Origin: Niebla homalea
Lineage: Eukaryota; Ascomycota; Lecanoromycetes; Lecanorales; Ramalinaceae
DNA length: 64,000 bases
NCBI GenBank assembly: GCA_019925105.1
Contig: JAHGAU010000005.1
Span: forward strand, 62,001 to 126,000
Direction of reading: 5' to 3'
Shown here one piece after another: positions 53,900-63,931 of the stretch. How positions within the stretch are numbered: position 1 is the stretch's first letter; each line of letters begins with the position of its first letter. The notes beneath the pieces were generated by a model. The model ran no database searches. It was given only the letters and a program-made list of their open reading frames with translations, and was not told the origin of the DNA. A program made the position numbers and the translations under genes.

Positions 53900-54300
53900 C
53901 CACGTACCCCCGTGACATACATATACGCCCCCAATTTCCCTGCATGTACACCCCCATGTACACCCTTCTTTTCGCGGGTATAATGACTGATTCTTCAATT
54001 AGATCTCAGCATGGCGGGAGAATTTTTTTGGCGCCCACCTGGTTGCATGAGAGATGTTTCAGACAGCTTTCTCCACCCTCACCCTCACCCTCAGCAATAC
54101 TTCCGGAACCACTTATATTACTTAGTAGCATTGGATAAGTCGAGATCCTTTAATGCACTGTAAAATGCTCCCAAATGCTTCCGCTATACTGAGAAATACC
54201 CAGGGAATTACTGAATATCCCCGCAAAAAAAAGGTGGGAGTGTACATGCAGGGAATTTGGGGGCGTATATGTATATGCTGGGGGCGTAATCCGTACGTGT
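53900..54300. mobile_element. second inverted-repeat (MITE) element, related to the one at 9.9 kb
   Basis: Arms of about 90 bp, 53903-53985 and 54215-54297, are inverted copies (ATACATATACGCCCCCAATT / its complement with AAATT; TGCATGTACAC; TCGCGGGTATAATGA). The interior carries GTATTTCTCAGTATAGCGGA (minus strand, 54176-54198), GTGGTTCCGGA and a CACCCT hexamer run, all three shared with the 9.9 kb element. No transposase. Exact ends and target duplication could not be fixed. Confidence 0.7.
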
Positions 54301-54479
54301 ACATGATCCCTTTTCCTTTTAATTTACTCATCCATACCACTTACCGCTTGGGGCCATTTCCAGGGTAAAGGTCCCAGGTACTACCTTCCCTAAGTATCAC
54401 GCGTAGACCCGAGTATTACTAAGAAAGAAATCAGTCACTCAGAATTACTCAGTTATTCGGAAATGTCCTACACTCACCA

Positions 54480-54810
54480 CTTACCAACCCACCACTCATC
54501 ATCCTCACTCACCATCCGCACCTGTCCCTGCACCCTCACTTACCGCCCTCACCCTCACCTCCACCCTCGTCATCATTACCCTCATCACACTCATCGATCA
54601 CATTACCCACATCACTCTCACTTACAGTGACCTTACTACTCCCTTCACCAGCCTTCATACAATAGTAAAGGTTATAAATGTGGCTGAGTAGCAAGGATAT
54701 TAAGTGGTGAGGGTGGTGAAAGATGAGGGTGCGGGTGATGAGGGTGATGGGGGTGACGAGCGTGAGGCTGGAAGTGAGGGTTTTGGTGAGGGTGATGAGG
54801 ATGATAAAGT
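54480..54810. repeat. inverted CACCCT / GAGGGTG-rich low-complexity block
   Basis: CACCCTCACCCTCACC-type sequence at 54480-54610 and its complement-type GAGGGTGATGAGGG at 54705-54803 face each other, so a large hairpin is possible. May be another degenerate element of the same family. Confidence 0.65.
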
Positions 54811-55390
54811 TATCTTGTCGTTCTAAACATAAAAGTGGATGGTTCAGGTAGAGAAGTGTATGACGTACGAATATACATGGGATATTTGTTTCTTCATCCA
54901 GAGATCACATCACTCAATGCACAAACATGCATACCCACTCATCCAATCATGCGTGTGACATGTAGCCACCCGCGATCGGACCTAAAGCCGGACCGAGAGA
55001 GTAGTGCCAGCCCCATGATGGACATAGCGCCTCCTTTTTGCTCGGTGATGAACATGGCTTCATTGGTCGATGAGTTAAGGACAGTAAATGAGACACTAAA
55101 TTAGTTGTGGAACCGGAACGCTCTTTGCATAACTATCCTTCGGCTAAGCGAACAGCAGATCGAGAAGGTGCGGAAGAGGATGTTTGTGGCATGGTAGAGA
55201 GGAGCAATTAGTAACGGGCCAAATGCCTCACTAGGTTCCCAGATGAAGACGAGGAGAGTGCAGTCTATGGCTTTGATTGCTCCTAAGTCATCGAAAATCC
55301 GAGGAGCTGCAGGAGCGCTCATCAAGGTTGCAAGACTGCTAAGCGTTGTCAGGACTCAGCGTTCCAAGGAAGAGTACTGCTTCCTTACAC

Positions 55391-56223
55391 CACAAGAGTC
55401 ATCCCAGAAAGCAATTCGACGACCGTCCATTTTCGGCTCTTGTCCCAATCGTTGGGATTTGTTGGAACATCTGGACCTTCGAATGAAATTGCACGGACGT
55501 TACCCAATTATCGAGGGCTCTCTCTTCTGCAACTACAGAAGGACAATTCGGAATCGTGTGCTTGTCAAGGTGCAGGACTGTCATGCTATGTCGACGAATC
55601 ACATTCCATGATGCAATCAGAACTTGTGTTGGAAATGGCGAGAAGTATTTCCAAGTCTACAGAGGACACTAATTTATGAACCCTAACGAATAGGAAAGAG
55701 CCATGGAACATGACAGGAGCCATGCATGGGACTCCGTCAAGAAAGACTATTGTCTAATTGTCGCACATGCTTTATCATGCTGCACTTAACAACACCCCTG
55801 CCTCGGCTGACGGAGTAAAGCACACCCTCTCGGAGAGAGTTATAGCCTACATATCGCCTTGAGTCATCCTCAATTATCAAACACTCCTCTTGATTGGAGC
55901 GGAAGATGAGACTGCAGGATTGCGGCAAGGATCCAGCAAGGTGCACTATTTGAACAAGACTCCGTGGCCCCATGTATCGCATTACGGTGAGCCGAAGGCT
56001 TGGGAGAAACTAATGCACTGACGTGGGCTATGATACTCCTCCATCTGCAGTCGAACTCCAGAGCTCATACTACGCTGCAAGTCTAGGGAAAAGACCTCCT
56101 TTGACGACGATCGTATGTTCTTGATTGGCCAAAACGATTAGAAGCCAGGGTTTGAGACCCACTGCCAGCTGCGGTCTGCAGTCTGCGATGTTTGTCTCCC
56201 CTCTCATCCAGACAGATTCAGCG
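55391..56223. other. intergenic, no gene recognised
   Basis: Between the transporter pseudogene and the UstYa-like gene; no gene-like frame. Confidence 0.45.
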
Positions 56224-56233
56224 TAATATATAT
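56224..56233 (+). promoter_or_regulatory. TATA-like box of the UstYa-like gene
   Basis: TAATATATAT about 42-51 nt before ATG 56275. Confidence 0.4.
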
Positions 56234-56274
56234 CCGCAAGCTGTCCTCATTTCAATCCACATACCAGGAGGATC

Positions 56275-57136
56275 ATGGACCTAATGTCTTCCCCCCAATA
56301 CAACCCGAACGTGAAAAGGTTCACAGCAATCGTTAGCGCAGCGCTCATACTATCATTGACTTACAACATCTATCTGACCCTGACACTGTCCCACTCGTGG
56401 GGACCGGAGACTACTAGTATCAGCAATATTACACCATTCGGTACGACTGCCCATGAGACACCTCTATTGAAAATGCCTGACGCGCCGTATCGATAGCTAG
56501 ATTGTCCTGGAATAAATGGACCAAGTTTGAGCATGGCGGTATCTACAACAGCCACAGCGAGACACTTACAAATGAAGCGTGGGATGCTCTCAGTATCGAT
56601 GCTGGATCAGTCGCGCTCGATGATGAGTACGCTGCCATGATGGGGCTGCCTAGAGCACAACGCTTTCCTTGGGACGAGGGAAAAGGATTGTATTTCATAA
56701 ACGCGCTACACACGCTACATTGCCTGGTCTGACGCGTCCACCTCGAAATGGAATCGACCAACAAGCGCTGATTGAATAACAGAAAACTCTCCGGCGATCA
56801 TTCTTGGAGCTCCGAGATGGCCAGCCCTTGAGTTGGGAATGGTCTCACAACATGCACTGCTTTAACACCCTGCGAGAGGAGATTATGTGTACTGCTGACG
56901 ATACACTGCGTCACACCAGTGAAGATCATCCTGGGGAGAGTGGTTTCAATCAGTATCGACGATGCAGAGACTGGGACCAGCTGGAAGGCTGGGCGCGTAA
57001 CCACCCGAGTTGCTGGAGGGACATTAATGCAACTGAGTATATAGACCCACTTCTCAGGTATAGATATTGTCCGCCTGGCTCCAAGTATTCATGGAACGTC
57101 CACTCAGTATTGCATGATGATTTTGTTGAGGTATGA
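56275..57136 (+). CDS. UstYa-like (DUF3328) oxidase
   Basis: Fungus-specific family whose known members (UstYa/UstYb, aprY, cyclochlorotine genes) oxidise or cyclise peptides and other natural products. Three exons (56275-56440, 56497-56726, 56783-57136; introns 56 and 56 nt, the first with branch CTGAC, the second with donor GTCTGA) close a 750 nt frame, 249 aa. A single membrane helix lies near residues 15-40 (FTAIVSAALILSLTYNIYLTL), followed by a lumenal domain. Both diagnostic HxxHC motifs are present: INALHTLHCL and WSHNMHCFNTLREEIMCTADDT. A Cys-rich end (RRCRDW, HPSCWRD) follows. Intact. No core enzyme (PKS, NRPS, terpene synthase) or Kex2-repeat RiPP precursor was recognised next to it, so it is either an orphan tailoring gene or its partners lie elsewhere. 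Confidence 0.87.
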
Positions 57137-58262
57137 TACCTGCTCGGCTGACATGCTTCGGTTCTCCGTGCGGGGATGTGAGCTTTGAGTGGGCCGAGTG
57201 ATTCGAGGATCATCGGGTCTTCGCATGCTGACTTCCCCACCGAAATGAATGGCTCCGTATGGAGAACATAGAGGGAAGACACTTGAAGGAGATTCATGGC
57301 ACAGCGAGCGTTAAAGCGCTAAGATCGTCGACAGCGAGCGAGAACGCGACTGGAAAGCGCCGGCCATAGCACTCTGATCGATTGGTCCCGAACACACATC
57401 TAAATTAGATTCCAGGACTATCTGCATCTCGCAAAAGCCAACGCGTGTCATCTCGCAAATAATCGAAGGCTGTTGGTCTAGTGGGACGCGCCGTCGCCCC
57501 GCAACGTCCGTTGCTGATAGAATTTACAACGGGACGATGAATTATGAAGTTTTCAACCTTGTAAATTAATAATATTGTCAGAAACAAAAAAACCTTATCT
57601 AAAAGGGTTCTTAATCTATTATAAAGCTTTTATCTGAGCATTTGCCTTACAACCTTTAGCTTCAAGGGCTCCAGCAAGTATGCCCTTTCACAAGGACCAT
57701 CGGTGCCTACCTTGCAAGTAGGAAAAACTGGCAACGGAACTGGAAAATCCGTTTTCCTGCGCATGAGCGATTTTCATTGCAGTGCCAATCAGGCTTCTGC
57801 ACACGGACGAGACATTGGTCATGTAGAGTCAGCATTGCGAACCTCGGGTTGCAACACATGCGGGCCGCAGTCTCATTCTTAACATGTACTGACCGCTGAA
57901 GTTGGTCGGTGTGACCGGTCATTGGTCCAGAGCTTTGACAACAGTCGCGGCGTGGACCCTCGGACTCGGGCGAAGAGTACTAGATCATGCCGATCATGAT
58001 GTTGTGGTTGGATATAAGGCAAGAGGTTGCATCCGCACCCTGCGTTGCCCCGCTTTCGTGCATGCTGCTTATCGTCCAATATATTTTGCTGGCAGACACA
58101 CCGCTCTGATCAGGCATGCTTGCAAGGCTTGGTATTCAATGCCTTATGACTAGCTTGCTTGCGCCCGTATTAATTGCCATGTACTTATCGTGATCCTACT
58201 TTTGCCTCGATTCCTTGGTATACGGAAACCTGCAAACTATCAGCGAGCGAGCTTGCGACGTG
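57137..58262. other. intergenic, no gene recognised
   Basis: Holds an AT-rich stretch at 57530-57650 and a tRNA-like 5' fragment (see separate entry). No protein gene recognised. Confidence 0.45.
57468..57484 (+). other. tRNA-5'-half-like sequence (A-box)
   Basis: GGCTGTTGGTCTAGTGG looks like the acceptor stem start, D-arm and pol III A box of a eukaryotic tRNA. No B box (GGTTCGA) or matching 3' acceptor strand follows, so it is at best a fragment or tRNA-derived repeat. Confidence 0.3.
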
Positions 58263-59720
58263 ATGGAAGCGAATAGTGATGCACAAGTATTTACCTTTCG
58301 TTTTGTAAATGCTAATGAAACTATTGCCATTGGCTCGGCCCTGCCTCTCGTTTGTGTCGTCGTTGTTGCTCTCCGGTTCTTCACTCGGACAAGGCAGGTG
58401 GCACACGTTGGTCTTGATGACTGGCTCATTCTGGGAGGCACGGTAATTCCATCTACAGTGCAGACGCTTGAAGTGAATCTGACAATGTTTTTTCAGATAT
58501 GTATGATCGGAATGGGCGCTTGCCTCCTAGATGGTTCGACCACTGGCCAAGTGGTCTTATGAGGTTGACAGTGAAACAGGAGCTGCAAGAAAAGCTATGG
58601 GCTATCCTACACCACCAACGCCGCCGAATATAAAGTCACAAGAGCAACTCGTAGAATACAACGCTCCATCTACTGAGCTGATCGGGAAGGTGCGTGTGGT
58701 CAAGCGATGCCAAAAGGTTGCTGACACCTTTCGCAGCTACTATTTGCGTTTCAGCTCCAGCTCATGCTTAATTATTGCTTTGTAAAAACAAGCATCGTCT
58801 CTTTCTTTCGTCGGATTTTTGTGACGCACAAGAACGCTACCTTTGACATCGTAACCAAGGTCACCATTACTATCATCCTGATGTGGACCTTGACCTTCAT
58901 CTTAACGGTCATCTTCGCTTGCGGCTCGCAGCTTGCCGCGAACTGGGGGTCTTCTGCAGCACAAGGTCTTTACTGCAGCAAGATTGGATTTACAGGTGTA
59001 GAAGGTCTGGCAGGCTCAGATCTCGCTCTCGATGTGATCCTCTTACTTCTGCCAATGCCAAAGGTGAGTCCCCTTGATGCAGATCGCTTGGTCAGAATTT
59101 CTTCTACTAAGTACACGCGCAGATTTGGAGTCTTCACATGAGCAGCTCGAGAAAATTGGCTGTGACTGGTATCTTCTTACTTGGTCTATCGTAAGTGCAA
59201 TACCAATAAGGTGAAATCTACTGATCCTGGAGGATGCAGATCTCTGGCAGCGTCCATCGCCAGGCTAGTCCTCTACGTTGAGGTGATACGGGCGGCGGTC
59301 GAGAACGTCGAGGTGGACCAGAATCGTAGAAGCCCCTCAAGAGCGTGGTGTACTTCAGGCTAATTCTTCACGACAGAGACCCTCACAGTGTTCCTGTACT
59401 GGAGTATGCTCGAATCAGGCTTAGCCCTGATAACTGCCTGCCTGCCAACATTGAGCTCTCTTGCACGTGGCTTCTCCTTCCGGACTGCAGTCGACAGCGT
59501 TCGTAGTGCCTTTCGACTGCTCTCGCATCGCTCCAGCGAGAAGTCTCTTCATGACAGTCAAGGATCGATCAACCCTTATATTGGCCTGGATGATCGAGCT
59601 TCAGAACCATCGGATCCAGAGCTCGCTAAGCCAGATAAGTTGACAGCGCGGACGGAGTACGTAATGCAGGATTTGGAGCCTGTTCAACATACAGAGGAAA
59701 GGACAGCCGCTGGGGTTTAG
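58263..59720 (+). pseudogene. rhodopsin-like (Pth11-related) membrane protein with one frame change
   Basis: Exons 58263-58442, 58497-58689, 58737-59063, 59123-59190, 59240-59325 and 59377-59720 (introns 54, 47, 59, 49 and 51 nt). Helices: LPLVCVVVVALRFFTRTRQ with VGLDDWLILGG, LLFAFQLQLMLNYCFVKTSIVSFFRR, IILMWTLTFILTVIFACG, LALDVILLLLPMPKIW, and LYWSMLESGLALITACLPTL, then a hydrophilic tail. Exon 2 is 193 nt, one base more than the frame allows: ICMIGMGACLL is in one frame, RPLAKWSYEVDSETG in the next, with the change near 58525-58535. All other junctions fit. Either a single-base lesion or an unrecognised splice variant; otherwise the gene looks well kept. Confidence 0.7.
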
Positions 59721-60108
59721 ATACATATACCGTGAGCATTGTGCGCGCGAATAGGGCGTAGACGTATTGTAAGCCCATGTGGGACCGCTTGTGACCGTGT
59801 TGGTCACACCCATTGATAAAGAACGCTATGTTGACGATAGTGGGTTCATGGGGGATAGCATTAGCATTGTCTAGTCCTACTTTTTCGACTGTTGACATTC
59901 GGTCTAGTTGCAGAGTTGAGAGCACGACTATAGCTCTGCAGCATCCCCAGGATACTTCCAAAGGATCTTTAGCCTATTATAATTGGAGTTCATCTCTGTT
60001 CTGGAAGTCCATGAGATTACATAACCCGAGACCCACTCGGAGACAATTAAAAGTTTAGTGTCCCGCTCTGACTTCCTTCACCAGTATCGCCATTTCAGAA
60101 CGAAGATA

Positions 60109-60732
60109 ATGCCTTTGCCAGAACATCAATTCAATCTCCATGGTGGTTGCAACTGCGGCTCCATCCGCTATCGAATCACTGTCCCCGAGCTCCCCCTCCG
60201 CCCAGTCCACCCTCGGTCGGAAGACGGCGATGTTCACTTCCCATTGGTCGTAGCCGACCACTGCAATGACTGTCGAGACGCCACGGGCTCTATCCTCATG
60301 GTCGCCATGTGCGTGCCGGCGAGCATGATGTCCGTATCCTTTCGTCCGGCGCCATCCGCCTCATTCAAGCATGGCAGCAAGGTTACGGATGCTCCCTATC
60401 TTCCGGCAATGACTGCTCTACAACATCGCTCCCCTGAAAGCCAGGGTTCGACCTTGAGGTGGTACGTCTCGTCGCCGAATCGGACCCGGACATTCTGTGG
60501 TCATTGCGGGACGAATATCACGTACGCGATCTTTCCGATGCTGCCTGGATATCCAGATATCTACGACGTGATGCTCGGGACCTTAGATCGCGAGGACTTA
60601 CAAGAGCAGTGGATGGAGCCGGAGAGGCATGTCTGGTGGGGGTGTGGGATTGGGTGGGTGCAGAAGATGGCGAGGAAGGGGTCGGTGGCTCCGCGCCATG
60701 CTACTGGCGATGTCAGCGTCTTTGTTGAGTGA
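60109..60732 (+). CDS. GFA/CENP-V-family zinc protein (glutathione-dependent formaldehyde-activating-like)
   Basis: Single-exon, 207 aa from ATG 60109. Zinc-binding cysteines are in the family order: GGCNCGSIRY (CxC), DHCNDCRDATGSI (CxxC), and FCGHCGTNITYAI (CxxCG), with WYVSSPNRTRTF before the last pair. The family is named for spontaneous formaldehyde-glutathione conjugation, but most fungal members are uncharacterised, so a small-molecule detoxification role is only inference. The C-terminus contains HVWWGCGIGWVQKM. No lesion. Confidence 0.85.
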   Translation: MPLPEHQFNLHGGCNCGSIRYRITVPELPLRPVHPRSEDGDVHFPLVVADHCNDCRDATGSILMVAMCVPASMMSVSFRPAPSASFKHGSKVTDAPYLPAMTALQHRSPESQGSTLRWYVSSPNRTRTFCGHCGTNITYAIFPMLPGYPDIYDVMLGTLDREDLQEQWMEPERHVWWGCGIGWVQKMARKGSVAPRHATGDVSVFVE

Positions 60733-61584
60733 ATGTGTCGGGGAGCTGGAAGAGCAATTCTCAGTGGTAGGTCAAGTTTCGGGGCCGAGTGTTAGGCCAA
60801 TGAGGCGAAGGAAAGGATATAGAGCTGAGAGCAAGCCATATTATGGTCCTGAAAGTTGTGGAAAAGTAAGCAGTACTCTTTGATCGACTGACAGAAGCTG
60901 AATTTATCCAATATCGCGACTTGCGCGCAAATTCAGCGCCGATAGCTCTACATATCGGTACAGATTCAAACGAGGCTTTCTATCCTGTTAAGAGAATATC
61001 ACGTGCCTCATCGGCTTTTCTCGTAGGCATTGCCATTTCGTCGGATGTGGCCTCCCGCAAACTATTCTGGGTCTTGCATATGTTTCTTCCGTCTCCGGAT
61101 GTACCATTGCCTTTCAGACCTTGTCCAGCACCAGAGCCATGGTGAGTCGTCTTCGCTGTTCATCTCCCCTGAGCCATGGTAAATATACGAATTGTCGTTG
61201 TACGTTATGGGTAAGATACGAAGAGACTCCCATGAAGTTTTCAGGGTGGTGAAACAAAAATCTGTTAGGGCTATGGCGACTGGGGGTTAGGCTCGATTGT
61301 CGACCCGTCAAGGCTGTTCTTTGTCTTTGTCAAACTGCTATGCATTTTGCTCTTTATAGCAAGGTCAATTGCAGCGAAGGATTGCTTGGGAGCTTTCGTT
61401 TGTTTTGCAATCAGGAATTCCACCCTTGCAGGCGAACAAGGACTCCTACAAAAACCAAAAGAAACCTCCACAGCATCAAAGCCAGGGCTTTGCGCCACTA
61501 CCCCAGAATACTTGCTCAAACCGGCGACGTCCAATAAACAACCCTCTTTCGTTATCTCGACAGCTCTCAAGGCCGTGCATCCAC
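60733..61584. other. intergenic, no gene recognised
   Basis: The frame of the downstream kinase is open from about 61369 but has no ATG before 61585; otherwise nothing. Confidence 0.45.
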
Positions 61585-62985
61585 ATGGGAATGATGTTTG
61601 CGGGAGAAAGTCCAAGTTCAGGAGAGCAAAATGAGCTAAACCCTGGATTAACACCGATTGAAGCCGCTTCAGTCTGTGAAAGTCTGACACCTTCCGCGTT
61701 TGACCGCCGGGAGGCAGAACTGGACCGCGAAGATGTAGAGGAAGAAACCTTACTCTGTCAAAAGATTAACAAGCTCTGTAAAACACTGTGGCCTCCTTCG
61801 AACACCCTCAAAGACCGTATTGCAATGACCTTGCGTAAGCACAAGCTCTTTCGCTCCATACTTTCTGCTCAGGCGGACCTCCAAATTGTGCGTACAGAAG
61901 GTGGAGATCTCAATCACATCACAAAGATAAAGGTTCCATCGCAATATGCTACTCAAGCTATAGACCTGGACCTCGTCCTTCGAATCCCGCGACATGACTA
62001 CTGCAACCCCAAGCGCGATGTAGGCATCTTGAATTACGTCCGCGGACATACGACTATTCCTATCGCCACAGTCGCAGGTGTGGACTTTACCACTAACAAT
62101 CCGCTAGGGTCTCCATATGTTTTGCAAAATCGAATTCTAGGAATGGCTCTCGCGGATGTACTGTCCACTCTGAATCACAACCAGAAATGCCAAATTGCGA
62201 AGCAGCTTGGTTGTATTATACGTCAGCTTTTCGCAGCGGAGAGCCTCGTCGCGGGTATCATCGAAGCTACTCCCTCACCTGATAACGATACCAAGTTTGC
62301 CAAAATCTTCAAGATCATCCCCTTTGAAGTCACGGATCGCGGGAATTCCCAGCCCCTCGACGATCCAAGTCTATACGATGCTCTGCCCACAGGTGTCAAA
62401 CAGTCCACTGTCGACATTCTCCTGTGCCAATACCAGCGATGGCGCCTCCTCAACATGAACTGGCCCAACGAACTCGACTTCTGGGATCGCCTTATCGACA
62501 CAGCGTGTGAGATGTCACTCCATGGCTTCTTTGACCACCCCGACTTGCAGATGCACTGTCTGTGTCACGTGGACCTCCATATGGGCAATATCATGGTCCA
62601 AGCTAATGATGACCATAAAACCGCGAATATCACGGGAGTTCTGGATTGGGATGAAGCGTGCTTTGCTCCCAAGTTCGTCAATTGCATACCTCCAGCGTGG
62701 CTGTGGATGGGTGAGGATGGCTACGAGGCATTGCAGACGGATGAAGAGGGTGGGGATCCGTGGCCTTACGAGATGCCTGGAGCGGAGGGCACAATTACGG
62801 AATCGAGGGAGGACGAGGAGGTGAAGCAGTATTTTGAAGAGCAGTTGGGAGAGGCGTACAAGACTTGGGCGTATGAAGAGCGGTTCCGAATTGCGAGGTG
62901 CTTGTTTAGGATCGCAAAGGATGGGGTGAGGGAGACTGGTCATGTCAAGGCTGGAGAGCGGATCATGCGGAAGTGGGAGGATTGA
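61585..62985 (+). CDS. APH-family (aminoglycoside phosphotransferase-fold) kinase-like protein
   Basis: Intact single-exon gene, 466 aa from ATG 61585 (the upstream in-frame region has no ATG). Kinase-like fold: N-lobe strands RTEGGDLNHITKIKVP and DLDLVLRIPRHD; a linker with NYVRGHTTIPIATV; catalytic loop CHVDLHMGNIMV (HxDxxxxN); metal-binding strand TGVLDWDEACFAPKF (DxD); then PPAWLWMGEDG and DPWPYEMPG. The phosphoacceptor is unknown. The Gly-rich loop and Lys of classical kinases are weak, as usual in fungal APH relatives. Close paralogue of the broken copy at 50.1-51.5 kb on the opposite strand, about 10 kb away; a duplication with one copy decaying is the likely history. Confidence 0.85.
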   Translation: MGMMFAGESPSSGEQNELNPGLTPIEAASVCESLTPSAFDRREAELDREDVEEETLLCQKINKLCKTLWPPSNTLKDRIAMTLRKHKLFRSILSAQADLQIVRTEGGDLNHITKIKVPSQYATQAIDLDLVLRIPRHDYCNPKRDVGILNYVRGHTTIPIATVAGVDFTTNNPLGSPYVLQNRILGMALADVLSTLNHNQKCQIAKQLGCIIRQLFAAESLVAGIIEATPSPDNDTKFAKIFKIIPFEVTDRGNSQPLDDPSLYDALPTGVKQSTVDILLCQYQRWRLLNMNWPNELDFWDRLIDTACEMSLHGFFDHPDLQMHCLCHVDLHMGNIMVQANDDHKTANITGVLDWDEACFAPKFVNCIPPAWLWMGEDGYEALQTDEEGGDPWPYEMPGAEGTITESREDEEVKQYFEEQLGEAYKTWAYEERFRIARCLFRIAKDGVRETGHVKAGERIMRKWED

Positions 62986-63267
62986 AGGGGGAGTGGGTTA
63001 TTAAGGAGGTTTGAGCAATCTAGATGAATCTTTAGACTTGTAGATCGCTGTAAATTGAGCCCATCATATCCAAAGAACTACAACGCAAAGCATTGGTCCA
63101 ATTGGAAGACGATGGAAGCTCAACGTATGTTTTGATTTTGTTCCCATTCTAGAGGGTGTTATCTCATGTTTTGAATTCTCCGATCCTATCAACCAATTTG
63201 TTGGGAGTTTTCAAAATCATACCCCCATTCATTCGCTATGTTAACAAGTCTCGACCTCGTTGACAAA

Positions 63268-63468
63268 CTACACCTTACAAATCCTACACTTTTCCCTCAA
63301 TAGTCTCTTCACGCCGCAAACCTTTCCAGTGGGTCGAATCTCTCGACATGTCGTCTGGTGCGTTGGGCACATCGGCTCGCCATTAGGTGCTGTACCTTGC
63401 CTGCAATTGCCTGGTAGGTTTCCCATCTTCAATCCGGGACAGTGGTGGGTCGTCTTTTTCCCTGCCAT
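63268..63468 (-). CDS. small Cys/His-rich protein
   Basis: 66 aa from ATG 63468. Cys/His pattern HHC, NCRQG, MCPTHQTTC, VCGVKR and KCRICK, dense enough for a small zinc-binding fold; no signal peptide in this frame. The pattern and basic C-terminus argue for a real gene, but there is no second line of evidence. Confidence 0.4.
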   Translation of the reverse strand: MAGKKTTHHCPGLKMGNLPGNCRQGTAPNGEPMCPTHQTTCREIRPTGKVCGVKRLLREKCRICKV

Positions 63469-63931
63469 AATGTTGGCACAAGAATTCTGGAGAGAATATG
63501 TGTGTTGTTGGGGGTATGCTGATGTGATGATTAAGAAAGATAAGTCTTGATGTTGGTGCTGGATGATTGAGTAGAAATTTATTCTTGGAAGCATACATAT
63601 CATCCGCATCTCGACACATGTCGACAATGTCCCTGTCATACTGATGGCCGCTGCTCAAAGAGAACAATACCAATGCTTCATCTCAATATTTGGAGGTGCC
63701 CTTATGGGACACAAAGGACAAAAGGTGATTACCATGACTATATTAAACGGAACAAGAGATAAGTGTCGTCTTTGTTCCGAAGAGCCTCATTTAAGCCAAC
63801 GTGGCGTCAACATAACAAAGTTGCTTTGTTTGTTCGACTTGTCTCTTCTTTCCGGGGCCTTCTTCCCATCTCTACCATCTTCAATTTTCGTCACAGGTTC
63901 ACATTGACTGACAAAGCTCACTACACCATCC

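Larger units (their letters stand above)
52880..55390 (-). pseudogene. DHA1 MFS transporter, decayed and split by repeat elements
   Basis: Reading the minus strand from the right: LTTLSSLATLMSAPAAPRI (helix 1), LLVFIWEPSEAFGPLLIAPL (helix 2 with the loop motif eroded), then at 55090-54950 AMFITEQKGGAMSIMGLALL. After a block of elements (53.9-54.8 kb) come TFHETYAPRILQQQGAR (central loop, about 53740-53660), PVIFLLPVYVAVVFVYTYILF, YGFSTGTASLTFIGL, and RYVRRMKKRGGMKPERRLP, ending near 52.9 kb with LAIAANNGRRCVTGAFLPL. Stops and frame changes are numerous, including a TGA just before helix 1. Clearly dead. Same subfamily as the intact transporter at 19.4-21.9 kb. Confidence 0.75.
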
